Assembly: GCF_011745665.1 (NCBI RefSeq)
Contig: NZ_CP050253.1
Coordinates: 1,587,418 to 1,651,417 of the forward strand
Direction: 5' to 3'
Source of the DNA: Zophobihabitans entericus
GTDB lineage: Bacteria > Pseudomonadota > Gammaproteobacteria > Enterobacterales > Orbaceae
Length of the DNA stretch: 64,000 bases
Shown piece after piece: positions 9,685 through 20,448 of the stretch (its first letter is position 1; every line of letters begins with the position of its first letter). The notes beneath the pieces are model-generated. The model searched no databases, was not told the origin of the DNA, and saw only the letters and a program-made list of their open reading frames with translations. A program made the position numbers and the translations under genes.

Positions 9685-9933
9685 ATGGTAACTATTCGTT
9701 TAGCTCGTGGCGGCTCTAAAAAGCGTCCATTTTATCAAGTGGTTGTCACTGATAGCCGTAACCCACGTGACGGTCGTTTTATCGAACGTATTGGTTTCTT
9801 CAACCCTATTGCTCAAGGTAAAGCTGAAGAACTACGTATCGATTTAGATCGTGTTACTCACTGGGTTGGTTTAGGTGCAACTGTTTCTGATCGTGTTTGT
9901 ACACTGATCAAACAAGCGCAAAAAGCAGCTTAA
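9685..9933 (+). CDS. rpsP: 30S ribosomal protein bS16
   Basis: Ribosomal protein bS16 (82 residues), a 30S assembly protein. The start [20 protein letters not shown] is the family signature, and AGAGGA precedes the ATG. It heads the conserved rpsP-rimM-trmD-rplS operon and is preceded by a good promoter. Confidence 0.97.
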   Translation: MVTIRLARGGSKKRPFYQVVVTDSRNPRDGRFIERIGFFNPIAQGKAEELRIDLDRVTHWVGLGATVSDRVCTLIKQAQKAA

Positions 9934-9954
9934 TTTGTTATCAGGTTCTGAGTA

Positions 9955-10488
9955 ATGATGAATAATACAGAAAATCGAATTGTTGTGGGTAAGTTTGGTG
10001 CTTGCTACGGGATTCGTGGCTGGTTAAAAATTCATTCATTCACAGAATACTCTGAAAGTATTTTTGATTATCAACCTTGGTATATTCAGCGCGCCGGTAA
10101 ATGGCAGGTTGTTGAGCCGGAGGCTTTTAAACCACATAGCAATGATACTATTGTGAAAATTAAAGGTATTGATGATCGTGATCTTGCCAATGCATTAACC
10201 AATATTGAAATTTATGTTGATGCAGACCAATTACCAGCACTTAGTGATGGTGATTTTTACTGGAAAGATTTGATCGGATGCAAAGTTGTGACTGTTGAAG
10301 GTTATAACTTAGGTATCGTTACCGAATTAATGGAAACAGGTTCAAATGATGTGTTGGTTGTAAAAGCGAATCTTAAAGATGCTTTTGGGGCAAAAGAGCG
10401 TTTACTGCCTTTTGTTGAACAACAAGTGATTAAAAATATTGATCTCGCAGCTAAAATTATTGAAGTTGATTGGGATCCAGCCTTTTAA
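9955..10488 (+). CDS. rimM: ribosome maturation factor RimM
   Basis: RimM binds bS19 and helps mature the 30S head domain. The 177-residue product has the N-terminal RimM barrel ([17 protein letters not shown] at about 9-25; [11 protein letters not shown]) and the PRC-barrel with [11 protein letters not shown] and the [13 protein letters not shown] motif, ending in EVDWDPAF as in E. coli. Two adjacent ATGs (9955 and 9958) could serve as start; the first is used here. It lies 21 bases after rpsP and 19 bases before trmD. Confidence 0.96.
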   Translation: MMNNTENRIVVGKFGACYGIRGWLKIHSFTEYSESIFDYQPWYIQRAGKWQVVEPEAFKPHSNDTIVKIKGIDDRDLANALTNIEIYVDADQLPALSDGDFYWKDLIGCKVVTVEGYNLGIVTELMETGSNDVLVVKANLKDAFGAKERLLPFVEQQVIKNIDLAAKIIEVDWDPAF

Positions 10489-10507
10489 TTAGTTTATGGA
10501 GCGACAT

Positions 10508-11260
10508 ATGTGGATCGGCGTCATCAGCCTTTTTCCTGAGATGTTCCATGCAATAACTGATTATGGGGTGACAGGTCGGGCAGTTAAGAACGGCTTGTTA
10601 GAAATACAGTATTGGAGTCCGCGCGATTTTGCGCATGATAAGCACAAGACTGTGGATGATCGTCCTTATGGCGGTGGTCCCGGGATGCTGATGATGGTTC
10701 AACCATTAAGGGATGCTATCAATGCTGCAAGAGCAGTGTCGGGAGAAGATACCAAAGTAGTTTACCTGTCTCCACAAGGGCGCAAACTTGACCAAACGGG
10801 AGTTCGCGAATTGTCCGGAAATCAGAAGTTAATTTTGATCTGTGGACGATATGAAGGTATAGATGAACGCATTATCCAGACTGAAGTTGATGAAGAGTGG
10901 TCTATTGGTGATTATGTGTTAAGTGGTGGTGAGTTACCCGCTATGACGTTAATTGATGCAGTTGCTCGGTTTATTCCGGGTGTTTTGGGTCACGAAGCGT
11001 CAGCAGAAGAAGATTCTTTTGTCGATGGGTTACTTGATTGCCCGCATTATACACGACCTGAAGTGTTAGATGGGATGGAGGTGCCAGCAGTATTACTGTC
11101 TGGTCACCATAAAGAAATTCGTCGCTGGCGATTAAAGCAATCTCTAGGACGAACCTGGCTTAGAAGAGAAGATCTTCTAAATAAACTAGCTCTGACTGAT
11201 GAGCAACGTTTGTTGTTAACTGAGTTCCAAAAAGAACATAGCGAACAACAGGGTAAATGA
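10508..11260 (+). CDS. trmD: tRNA (guanine-N1-)-methyltransferase
   Basis: TrmD methylates G37 of tRNAs next to the anticodon, preventing frameshifts; it is a knotted SPOUT enzyme. The knot region [25 protein letters not shown] and [15 protein letters not shown] is intact. The start is set at 10508 rather than the ATG at 10496: the product then begins [13 protein letters not shown] exactly as in E. coli, and GGAG at 10498-10501 provides a well-placed Shine-Dalgarno inside the longer frame. Length 250 residues. It is the third gene of the rpsP operon. Confidence 0.97.
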   Translation: MWIGVISLFPEMFHAITDYGVTGRAVKNGLLEIQYWSPRDFAHDKHKTVDDRPYGGGPGMLMMVQPLRDAINAARAVSGEDTKVVYLSPQGRKLDQTGVRELSGNQKLILICGRYEGIDERIIQTEVDEEWSIGDYVLSGGELPAMTLIDAVARFIPGVLGHEASAEEDSFVDGLLDCPHYTRPEVLDGMEVPAVLLSGHHKEIRRWRLKQSLGRTWLRREDLLNKLALTDEQRLLLTEFQKEHSEQQGK

Positions 11261-11273
11261 AATTTCAGTTTAA

Positions 11274-11642
<369 letters not shown>

Positions 11643-11667
11643 TTTCACGCAAACATTCTTAAAATAT

Positions 11668-11697
11668 AAAACGGTCGCATTTGCGACCGTTTTTTTT
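11668..11697. terminator. bidirectional terminator after rplS
   Basis: AACGGTCGC/GCGACCGTT stem with an ATTT loop, followed by seven or more T on the plus strand and by an A/T-rich run (TTTTATATTTT) on the minus strand. It ends the rpsP operon and may also stop the pbpC transcript coming from the right. Confidence 0.92.
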
Positions 11698-11748
11698 ATG
11701 GTTATTTTATTTTTGAAAAGTTGGTCTGGTTAGTTAGCAATAAGTTAC

Positions 11749-14121
11749 TTATTTGACAAATTCTACTGTTATTTGGCGGCTGTCGGTTCTGCCTAAATCA
11801 TCAGTCACAATCACCTTATAAACACCAGACTCAGTTGGTGTCCATTCTAAAGAGTTGTTGATCTCTGTCTGACCTAAATAACTGTTATTAATAAACCAGT
11901 ATAGACGCTTTGCATCACCATCAGCATTAGCAGTGAAGAAGATCTGCTCATTTTTGTGATTATCCTGCCGGAACTGATATACCACATTTTTAAGTGGGGA
12001 AGTAATCCTTGGGCGTTCCCCTAAGTAGGCAGATGACTTACAATAACTGATATCTGGCGGTGGTCTTTTAGGTATACCTGCCCGGGCAAATACTTTGGCT
12101 AAATCAGACGGCCAGTATTCATAGACTTCAATATGGGAAGTTTCTTTATTATAAGGTGGGCAAGCGACAGCACCGGTAATATTATCAATCAGAACCGGGC
12201 GATAAATAGTATCAATAGTAATGGGGGAGACACCAGGAATAAACCATGAGGTGCCTTTTTGCTGACACCACTGAGTAAGTAAATTACCGCTGGCTAAACA
12301 GATATCGACTCGTTTTAAATTAGTGATTGGAGCAAGCTTTGGTTCACGCAAATTAGGATAGTATGCGTTTATGCTATCAATAATATTAAAGAACAATGGT
12401 GCAGCTGCATCGGCTCCAACAAAGGCGTTATTGCTGGAGTTATCAAAGTTGCCCATCCAGACTACCAGAACGTAAGGTCCCCAGATGCCAACAGACCACG
12501 CATCGCGAAATCCCCATGAAGTCCCTGTTTTCCAGTAAACCGGCAGGCGATTAGCCTGTTTAGATGAGAGGATATCCTGCCGACGAATATTTTGTCTTAA
12601 CATGTCCATAGTCATAAAACTGGCTTGTGGAGTAAGTAATTGCTCACCAGCTGATAATTCACTGGTTTGAGTAAAACGTAAAGGATGCCATTGCCCCTGA
12701 TTTGCCAGCATGGTATATAACGCACCAAGCTCTTGTGGTGAGATTTCACCACCACCTAAAACCAGAGATAAACCGTAATGCTCTTCACTGGCAAGTTTAT
12801 CGATGTGACCTTGCTGCAGGAAGTCATATAATGAAGGATTTTTAAGTTTAGAAGCGACATAGACAGCTGGAATATTGCGGCTATAAATAAGTGCTTCTGT
12901 GGCAGAAATCGGGCCTCTGAATCTGCGGTCAAAGTTCTCTGGTGTATAAAAACCAAAATCGGTTTCAACGTCCTTGAGAATTGTCATCGGATGGAGTATG
13001 CCCTGATCAAAGCCAAGCGCATAAATAAAAGGTTTTAATGTTGAACCCGGGGAGCGCTGAGCTGTAGTCCCATTAACCTGCCCGGAAATAGCAACATTAA
13101 AGTAATCAGCAGACCCCACCAGTGCCTTAACACTGGTGCTTTGTGTATCAATGAGAAGGACTGATGCATTCTTCATTCCACGCACACTATTGCGTTCAAT
13201 AAAGGCGGCAACTTGCCGTTCAATAATTGTTTGCAAGTTACTATCCAGCGTCGTGAGTACTGCATGACTATCGGTATTTGGAGTGTACTTATCACTTTCA
13301 ATGATCTGATTGATAAAATGGGGGGCAGTGAAAGGCAATTGCTCCGGTTGACGTAAGATTAATGGTAAATTAAATAGCGCAGGCATGCTGTCTGTGACAG
13401 GATAGTCAGATTGCCAGCGTTCAAATAATCGGTTACGAGCCTGGGTCAGTGCTTCCCCAACAATACCCGTTTGTCGATTAACACGATAAGTCGGTGACTG
13501 AGGAAGAACGGCCAATGTTAAAGATTCTGGTAAAGTCAGATTTTGTGGTGTTTTATTAAAATAAATTAAGCTGGCAGCACCAATACTTTCAATGTTACGA
13601 CCATAAGGCGCATAGTTTAAATAGGCCTCTAAAATATCGTGTTTAGAGTACATCAGCTCAAGTTGTATTGCTCTGAAGATCTGGATAATTTTACCTGAAA
13701 TAGTCCGCGTATTGAGTTTCCAGTGCATACGAGCCAGTTGCATAGTCAGCGTTGATGCACCTTGCTTATTACCACCACCAATATAACTGACCCAGACAGC
13801 GCGTAGCAGACTAATAGGATTAAAGCCGGGGTGGTAGTAAAAGAACTGATCTTCGTGCAGCTGTATACCGTTAATTACATCAGGTGAAATATCTTCCAGT
13901 TTAGTCCACAGACGATAACGACTATCTTCTGCCAGAGTTAGACGAAGAAGTTCCCCTTTATCATCGTAATAAGCAGTTGAAAAGGTGAGCCCTTCTGAAA
14001 GTGGTGGATGAGGGTAAAGCCTTATTCCAACAAAAATAATCGCCAGTAAAAAAAACGCGACTAGTACGTTTTGTAAATAAACAATTAAACGTACTAGTCG
14101 GCGTATTAGATTAATGATCAT
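11749..14121 (-). CDS. pbpC: penicillin-binding protein 1C
   Basis: A class A-like bifunctional peptidoglycan synthase anchored in the inner membrane. After one N-terminal membrane segment (about 16-33) comes the GT51 glycosyltransferase domain (LHEDQFFYYHPGFN, GASTLTMQLARM), then the transpeptidase domain with SxxK in RSPGSTLKPFIY, SRN (YSRNIPAVYVA) and KTGTSWGFRDAW, and a C-terminal BiPBP_C-type beta domain. Length 790 (E. coli 770). The gene starts 8 bases after the yfhM stop, so the two are one transcript, the usual pairing of PBP1C with a bacterial alpha-2-macroglobulin. Confidence 0.94.
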   Translation of the reverse strand: MIINLIRRLVRLIVYLQNVLVAFFLLAIIFVGIRLYPHPPLSEGLTFSTAYYDDKGELLRLTLAEDSRYRLWTKLEDISPDVINGIQLHEDQFFYYHPGFNPISLLRAVWVSYIGGGNKQGASTLTMQLARMHWKLNTRTISGKIIQIFRAIQLELMYSKHDILEAYLNYAPYGRNIESIGAASLIYFNKTPQNLTLPESLTLAVLPQSPTYRVNRQTGIVGEALTQARNRLFERWQSDYPVTDSMPALFNLPLILRQPEQLPFTAPHFINQIIESDKYTPNTDSHAVLTTLDSNLQTIIERQVAAFIERNSVRGMKNASVLLIDTQSTSVKALVGSADYFNVAISGQVNGTTAQRSPGSTLKPFIYALGFDQGILHPMTILKDVETDFGFYTPENFDRRFRGPISATEALIYSRNIPAVYVASKLKNPSLYDFLQQGHIDKLASEEHYGLSLVLGGGEISPQELGALYTMLANQGQWHPLRFTQTSELSAGEQLLTPQASFMTMDMLRQNIRRQDILSSKQANRLPVYWKTGTSWGFRDAWSVGIWGPYVLVVWMGNFDNSSNNAFVGADAAAPLFFNIIDSINAYYPNLREPKLAPITNLKRVDICLASGNLLTQWCQQKGTSWFIPGVSPITIDTIYRPVLIDNITGAVACPPYNKETSHIEVYEYWPSDLAKVFARAGIPKRPPPDISYCKSSAYLGERPRITSPLKNVVYQFRQDNHKNEQIFFTANADGDAKRLYWFINNSYLGQTEINNSLEWTPTESGVYKVIVTDDLGRTDSRQITVEFVK

Positions 14122-14129
14122 GAAAATAG

Positions 14130-17100
14130 TTATTTTTTAGGTTCAACAACTATTCTTTGACCGCCGACTGAAACCGCGGAAATATCACGATCATACATCG
14201 CTTCACCAAAGGCAGATGGCACAATATAATCCCCTACATTGGTGGCTTTAATTTGATAACTAAATTGTTGTACTGCACCATTGTGAGCTGCACCATAAAT
14301 GATGATTCGGTCTTCACGGACATCGACATAGTCAGGGGACCATGTTGAACCTTTAACCTGAACTGGTGATACCCAGCGTTGACCCGGTTCATAATCTTCT
14401 CCATCATACTCAGTATCATTATCAACGATATTACTCATATAGTTGGTACGACTGGATATATCTTGCTGTACAACATCAAAGCCACCCGGTAGCAGGTCCA
14501 CAATAGCCAGATTAGTCAGTGCTTCCTGCGATAAACTACGGACTTTGATATTCACATTGATCGTTTCACCTAAACTGACATGGTCAATTAACTCACCTGC
14601 AGCATTAGTGTATTGGCGTATAATCTCAAAACCGCGGGTAATTGGTTTGTCCTGAATACCTTGATCAAATCCTTGTTCAGAGACTAAATACCACGCTGGT
14701 AATTTAGTCTGGTTATCAAAACGAATCTGAGTGGTATTTTCAGTAAATTGACCCTGAGCGATTAAGCCCTGCAACTGACCAATGACTTTTAGTTTATCTT
14801 CCTGACTCGTTTTGCCTTCCAGAATCGAAACAGTAAGTGTCTCTGGCGATAACGCTTCTGCTTTTAATTGGGTTGCATAACTATCCAGAGCAAGAATAAC
14901 TGTTGCGGATGAATAAGTGGTATAACGGCCTTTATTTAACATTATGACCATATTCTCCAGCGCTTGTGCCGGAATATCAGCTATCTTCTGCGGGAAGTGT
15001 TTACTGATTAAGTAAATATTACTGGCATTGATAACTAAAGGATCAAAGTAATTATGTGACCACCAGGCATTATCATAGGCTTGTTGCATCTGTTGCCAGA
15101 CTGGTTTTAATAATTTCTCTGCTTCTCTGTCCATCTTCAGCATGCTATATGATGAGGCCAGATAAAGTGCCGTCACATCAGTATTCCATGAAGCTTTATC
15201 TTTAATGTTATTCAGCGCTGTTTGAATAGACGCTAAATAACTGGTGGTTATTTGATTTTGTCTGGTTAACAGATAAATCGCATAAGCGCGCAGGCGTAAA
15301 CCATTCAAATCACGACGGTTATTCTCAGCGATAACACGCAGGTAACTATTTGCCTGATTGAGTATCTTCTGTGGAATAACCTGACCTGCATCTCTTGCTT
15401 CTAACAGGAAATGTACTGTGTAAAGTGTGATAAACGGATCATTTGAATAAGTTGAATACCATGTTCCTATAGCGCCATCCGTGTTCTGGCGGATTTGTAG
15501 TACCTGATATAAATGATTTAGCAGAGCTGTAACATTAGCTTTATCACTCTGCTTGATGAGGCCCAGTTCTGGATGTTTATTATCAATAATTGATGGGATT
15601 GCTTTACTGATAAGTTGCTCAGAACACTGGTGTGGATAACTGTCTAAGTAAGCTGATAATCCTTTGCTTAGTGCTAAAGGAGATAACGACACTAGCGCTT
15701 CTCTCTGGCTATAAGGTTTATACATCTCACGGAACTCATCAATCGTATGACTATCGCTCGGCATTCTTCCCATTACCGTTTGTAGTCGATATTGAGAAGC
15801 TGGGCGTACAGATGTGCTGACACTACGATCTGTCGTGTGCTCTGCATAACTGGCTTTGAAGTGCATGTCGCCACTACCTAATTGCTCTGTGGCTTTTAGA
15901 GTGAATTTCACGACACCTTCACGACTTTTCGCTAAATCTATCTGTTTTGTTGCTTCACCCACGATTGAGATATGTGGTGTTGTCGTTAATGTCACTGTAA
16001 TTGGTATAGCCTGATCGCTATCCATTTCCAGATTATTTGCCACCCCAAGGCTAACATCAAACGTGTCACCCGGTGCTACAAAGTAAGGAATATTTGGTGT
16101 TAGTACAAAGTCATTACGTACCGTGGTACTTGATTGAGCTGCGCCCATAGTCATTTGACCAGTAGAAACAGCCATAATACGAATCTTACCGTTAAAGTAA
16201 TCTGGTACGGTGTATTCCACCGTTTTGCTGCCATCTACTTCAACAATACCTGACCAGTAAGCAACAGGCGCATCCACTTTACGTTTAAATGGATTGAGAT
16301 GCGCTGATAGCATATCTCCGGATTGGTACTCATCAGAGTCCCCACCCGGGGCTGAGGCGGTATTAAGCTGATTAAACTTAGGTAAAATCAAATCAAGAAT
16401 CTGTGATGTTCTGACAGAGAGTGCACGTTTACGGATAAAGTAGTTTAACGGGTTAACTAACTTATAGTTAGAAACCTGTAAAATTCCCTCATCGACCGCA
16501 AAGATAGCTACACGTTGTCTATCGTTTGAGTGAATCGTAATGGGTAATACATCCCCCGGTTTAATCAAAGTCGGAGCATCTATTTTAATACCTGAATTGA
16601 ATTTAGCGTTGGTCACTTTAAATGGAATAACGCCATAACTTAGTGGACTCATGAATATTTCATCAGAGTTTTGTCCGCGAATAAACTGGACATTCACATA
16701 AGCGTTACCCTCAACCCCTTCAGGAATAGTAATTTTTTGTACAGAACTGGTCGTTGTCGTCGTAAACCATGTCCATGAATAGACTTGATCCCGTTCAATG
16801 GTGATTAAACCACTACCGATATATGGAGAGGTAATTGACACTTCAATCTCATCACCAGGTTGATATTCCTGACGATCTATTTTGAGCATCAATTCGGTAT
16901 TTCTATCCAGACTACGTGTTACGTTGGCTGAGCCGGCGATAGAGTAATAAGTTTGATAAACAACCTTACCATTTTCATCTTTTAACTGCAGAATATAATT
17001 ACCCGGTTGTGAGGTATCCAGTGGATAAATGGTTCTGGTATCAGAAATAACAAACGGTGTTTCTGAGAGAGTCATATCTTTACGTTGTGACTCATACTTA

Positions 17101-20100
17101 TAAACACCAGAAGGCTGTTTCACCAGAACTGACAGATAACGCTGTTCAATAACTGTTGCAGTTAAGTTTTCAGATTGAATCTGATTTAACTTAGAATCGA
17201 TGGCGATAAAATCTAAACTACGTTCTGCATCACGTTTAATGTAGTTAAGGTTACCATCAGATTTGGCTCCAATGAGATATTCATCATTAGATACAAAGGT
17301 TGTTGCTACCGCAGCCACAGAGCGGCCACTATCTGCTTCAAAGACATCAGTCAGTAGTCTGACAGTATAGGTTCCTTCAAAACTGCTTAATTGTGATGAC
17401 AGATCGATTTCTGCAATACCTTCATCATTCGTCCGTTCTGCTTCCAGAGTAATATTAAAACTGGATCGCTGGCTGGAGATTGACTGATAAAATGAATAAC
17501 TGGCATATTGTTTAAATGATGGAATTGCTGGTTCTAAGATCAGTTTACTTTCCACCACTCGATCTTGTGCCGGTGTACCAAATAAGTTTTGTGCTACAAT
17601 TTTAGCGGATAACGAGTCAGGTGAGGTCCAGCCTATTTTCACTTCTGGTTCAAATGTTGCTGTTACGGTTGTCTTATCCGGTTCAAACTCTCTGATAATA
17701 ACAGATGTAGAACCTAGCAGAACACTTTCTAACTCTTCACTGTAATCTACTTCAGTTTTAATGTTTAGATAAACAAACCACTCTCCGGTTGGTGAGGACT
17801 CTGTAGTAGTGTACGAGATCTCGTTAAAACCAAACTCATCCAGAGGGAAGCGTTTAGAAGTTACAAAGTTATATTTAGCATCATAGATTGAAGCTTCAAC
17901 ATACACACCTTCAAGTGGAATGTTCCAGTTTTGTGCTTTGACCATGATACCGATATTAAAAGTATCACCTGGCCTGTAAATACCACGATCTGAGAAGAGA
18001 TAAGCTCTTAATTCATTACCTTTAAGACTTTCAGATAAACCACCAACATCAAAGCGAGACAGGTTTAAATCTCTGTCATAACTGGTCACCGGCAGGAACG
18101 AGGTATCTTGTTCTTTTTCAACCAGATACATAATCGGGCGAATACCATTATAGAGTTTCTGGAATGGCTCAAATTTAACGTGCCCAAGTTCATCGGTCAG
18201 TGCAGAAGTGATCTCAACACCATTTTCTCCGACCACTGAAACTTTCGCTTTATCAACCGGCTGACCACTTGTGATCGATTGCACAAAAATATCGTGAGAA
18301 CCATCCAGAGACGTTTTATTGATAAGCCCTAAGTCAGTGATAACAATAAAGCGTGAACCTTGAAAAGTATATCCGGTATTATTCGGGTCATAGCTGAGTT
18401 CTTCTGGCTCTTCATCTTCAAATTCGCCCTCAAATTCCTCGTCGTTATCACCGACCGGCTGCATTTGTGCTAACGGCTTACTGTAAGCTTTTAACAGGAA
18501 AACACCACGCATTTTGTTGTCATTATCAAGTAAGTATTTTGATAAATTAACGTTGGTATAGATAACTTCCTCTGGCGAGCCAACGATATCTTGCTTTAAT
18601 GAGAATTTTTCAACAAAGTGTTCGCTACCAATATAACCAAAATTCATATTCTGATATTGATTACGATTGAATGAGACAAGATGTTGTAACTGCTCCGGCA
18701 GGACACGTTCAATATCTAGTTTTAGCTCTGACATATTACGTGAAACAAATGTCAGGCTTTGATCTCCTGATAAAGGTAATAACGCGCCTTCAGATACAAA
18801 GCTCAGGAAACGTGGATAATAGGGAACTCGTAAGATTTCTTCATATTTATCATGAAGTTGATAGCCTCCGTCAGAAGTCAGGTTTTTATCAAGAGAGACA
18901 TAAAGCTGTGAACCCTGATCGGCTTTGATTTCAAAACTGACTTGTCTTTGGTACTGACGTTCAGAATCAGCGGGTTTGAGTGGCAATAATTTAGAATTAG
19001 CCAGATCTTCACTCGTGACATTGAGTTTATTTTTGTATTGGCTATCTAACGAATCAAAATAGCGCACCATATATGACTTTTGTGGCTCTGTATTTGGCAG
19101 CTGCCAGACATTAATGATCTTGGCTACATCTTTGACATCAACATTATGGCTAAATGTCAGAATGAGCGCTTGTCGCATAGTCTGGTTATCAATTTCCAGT
19201 AATGAGATTGAGATCGGACTTAAGTTTAAACTATAAAGACTTGGAATACTTTGCCCCCATTGCTGAGTAGCTTTTGAAGTGTTTCCTCCCAGAGTAGAGC
19301 CCACACCCTGATGTATAGATAGCTGGATAAATGTCTGTTGTTCTTGCAGACCAATATTTGTGGAGCGAATCCATGCCTGAGTATTTTCGTTATTATAGGT
19401 TACTGTAAATTCATAAGGTTTGATGAATTTTGCCGGTTCATCCGGAACATATTCATACATCTCCAGAGCGATATTTTTTTCAAATGTTGACTTATCGACA
19501 GGATGAGAGAAATCGACAGAAAATATCACTGATTTCTCTTCTGGTTTCACCGGATCCTGATAGAACTCACTTCTGCTAATAGAGTAGTTAAAGTCACGCG
19601 TTGTAAACGTATTAACTTTACTTTTATCATACAGTTTATGATTTGGTGCAAATAACAGGCTATCATCCAGTTCAATCTTGTACTGTACACCTAGTGGCCA
19701 GCTGCCTTTTGGTGAGAAAGAGATCTCTGTATCTCTGATCCATTTCCAGGTTCCTTCAATCTCCGGTGTGAGTTTGACACCTTCGGTAAAGGTATTATTC
19801 ATTAACTCTAATGGGGCAGGGGAACGGTAATGACCTTCAAAGCGAATTCTTAACGGGGATGAATTACCCGTTGGCGCAAAATAACGGGCGCTATAGGTAT
19901 TAACAACAATAGGAGCTGGGTCAATAGGTTTAGGTTTGTTCAAATACCAGTGATACAGATAATTACCACTGATGCCAGCTACAGCAAGCACGATAATTGT
20001 GGAACCAATTAGCGTTTTATACTGACCAGTTTTTTGTTTTAAGGATTGACCAATATAGTTAATGCCCGAGGCAAATTTACTGACCCAGACTGGCTTTTTC

Positions 20101-20246
20101 CATTGCAGGGAGCCAATAAGCGGAGTAAAAAGCCAAAGGATAGCTTTGAGTAAAGCTAAGATAAAAATGATGAAGTAGATAACAGCTTCAATTGCAATTG
20201 TGATGATGTAATAAGGTAGCTGGAGCAGAAAACGTAAAAATCCCAT
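14130..20246 (-). CDS. yfhM: bacterial alpha-2-macroglobulin with CxEQ thioester (YfhM-type)
   Basis: A giant periplasmic protease trap that is thought to cooperate with PBP1C in defence and wall repair. The thioester motif CSEQ is at residues 1541-1544 (context YPHQCSEQLISK), followed by the alpha-helical thioester domain and the receptor-binding-like C-terminal domain. The start is set at 20246 (MGFLRFLLQLPYY) with AAAGG upstream; a longer frame begins only with TTG over a likely promoter. At 2038 residues it is clearly longer than E. coli YfhM (about 1650). It has no lipobox: instead two N-terminal hydrophobic stretches (about 8-45 and 82-102) suggest a membrane anchor. An acidic patch near residues 600-620 is unusual. 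Confidence 0.92.
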   Translation of the reverse strand: MGFLRFLLQLPYYIITIAIEAVIYFIIFILALLKAILWLFTPLIGSLQWKKPVWVSKFASGINYIGQSLKQKTGQYKTLIGSTIIVLAVAGISGNYLYHWYLNKPKPIDPAPIVVNTYSARYFAPTGNSSPLRIRFEGHYRSPAPLELMNNTFTEGVKLTPEIEGTWKWIRDTEISFSPKGSWPLGVQYKIELDDSLLFAPNHKLYDKSKVNTFTTRDFNYSISRSEFYQDPVKPEEKSVIFSVDFSHPVDKSTFEKNIALEMYEYVPDEPAKFIKPYEFTVTYNNENTQAWIRSTNIGLQEQQTFIQLSIHQGVGSTLGGNTSKATQQWGQSIPSLYSLNLSPISISLLEIDNQTMRQALILTFSHNVDVKDVAKIINVWQLPNTEPQKSYMVRYFDSLDSQYKNKLNVTSEDLANSKLLPLKPADSERQYQRQVSFEIKADQGSQLYVSLDKNLTSDGGYQLHDKYEEILRVPYYPRFLSFVSEGALLPLSGDQSLTFVSRNMSELKLDIERVLPEQLQHLVSFNRNQYQNMNFGYIGSEHFVEKFSLKQDIVGSPEEVIYTNVNLSKYLLDNDNKMRGVFLLKAYSKPLAQMQPVGDNDEEFEGEFEDEEPEELSYDPNNTGYTFQGSRFIVITDLGLINKTSLDGSHDIFVQSITSGQPVDKAKVSVVGENGVEITSALTDELGHVKFEPFQKLYNGIRPIMYLVEKEQDTSFLPVTSYDRDLNLSRFDVGGLSESLKGNELRAYLFSDRGIYRPGDTFNIGIMVKAQNWNIPLEGVYVEASIYDAKYNFVTSKRFPLDEFGFNEISYTTTESSPTGEWFVYLNIKTEVDYSEELESVLLGSTSVIIREFEPDKTTVTATFEPEVKIGWTSPDSLSAKIVAQNLFGTPAQDRVVESKLILEPAIPSFKQYASYSFYQSISSQRSSFNITLEAERTNDEGIAEIDLSSQLSSFEGTYTVRLLTDVFEADSGRSVAAVATTFVSNDEYLIGAKSDGNLNYIKRDAERSLDFIAIDSKLNQIQSENLTATVIEQRYLSVLVKQPSGVYKYESQRKDMTLSETPFVISDTRTIYPLDTSQPGNYILQLKDENGKVVYQTYYSIAGSANVTRSLDRNTELMLKIDRQEYQPGDEIEVSITSPYIGSGLITIERDQVYSWTWFTTTTTSSVQKITIPEGVEGNAYVNVQFIRGQNSDEIFMSPLSYGVIPFKVTNAKFNSGIKIDAPTLIKPGDVLPITIHSNDRQRVAIFAVDEGILQVSNYKLVNPLNYFIRKRALSVRTSQILDLILPKFNQLNTASAPGGDSDEYQSGDMLSAHLNPFKRKVDAPVAYWSGIVEVDGSKTVEYTVPDYFNGKIRIMAVSTGQMTMGAAQSSTTVRNDFVLTPNIPYFVAPGDTFDVSLGVANNLEMDSDQAIPITVTLTTTPHISIVGEATKQIDLAKSREGVVKFTLKATEQLGSGDMHFKASYAEHTTDRSVSTSVRPASQYRLQTVMGRMPSDSHTIDEFREMYKPYSQREALVSLSPLALSKGLSAYLDSYPHQCSEQLISKAIPSIIDNKHPELGLIKQSDKANVTALLNHLYQVLQIRQNTDGAIGTWYSTYSNDPFITLYTVHFLLEARDAGQVIPQKILNQANSYLRVIAENNRRDLNGLRLRAYAIYLLTRQNQITTSYLASIQTALNNIKDKASWNTDVTALYLASSYSMLKMDREAEKLLKPVWQQMQQAYDNAWWSHNYFDPLVINASNIYLISKHFPQKIADIPAQALENMVIMLNKGRYTTYSSATVILALDSYATQLKAEALSPETLTVSILEGKTSQEDKLKVIGQLQGLIAQGQFTENTTQIRFDNQTKLPAWYLVSEQGFDQGIQDKPITRGFEIIRQYTNAAGELIDHVSLGETINVNIKVRSLSQEALTNLAIVDLLPGGFDVVQQDISSRTNYMSNIVDNDTEYDGEDYEPGQRWVSPVQVKGSTWSPDYVDVREDRIIIYGAAHNGAVQQFSYQIKATNVGDYIVPSAFGEAMYDRDISAVSVGGQRIVVEPKK

Positions 20247-20363
20247 GCAGATGCCTTTAATTTTTATAATAATAGTTAGTAGGTGAACATTATATAGCAA
20301 TTATGGATAATTTCTATACATTACAAGCTATTGAGTGGTTGTGTGTATCAAGACGAAATGGAG

Positions 20364-20390
20364 TTATACGCCTGAACTTTCAGCGTATAA
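20364..20390. repeat. inverted repeat upstream of yfhM
   Basis: TTATACGC (20364-20371) and GCGTATAA (20383-20390) are perfect 8-bp arms around an 11-nt loop that itself can pair (CTGA/TCAG). There is no T-run on the minus strand. It lies about 120 bp before the yfhM start, between it and the upstream hydrolase gene, so it may be an operator or a leaky hairpin. A TATAAT on the minus strand at 20289-20294 lies between it and yfhM. Confidence 0.45.
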
Positions 20391-20448
20391 CAGTCCACTT
20401 GTTCTATCTGAGGTAACTCAATCAAGTTTTCTAAAGATATCTGTCAGT

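Noticed and set aside
20247-20300. Longer N-terminus for the alpha-2-macroglobulin starting at 20300
   Set aside because: The start would be TTG, without a ribosome-binding site, across a TATAAT-like promoter element. The ATG at 20246 has AAAGG upstream and gives a sensible membrane-anchored N-terminus.
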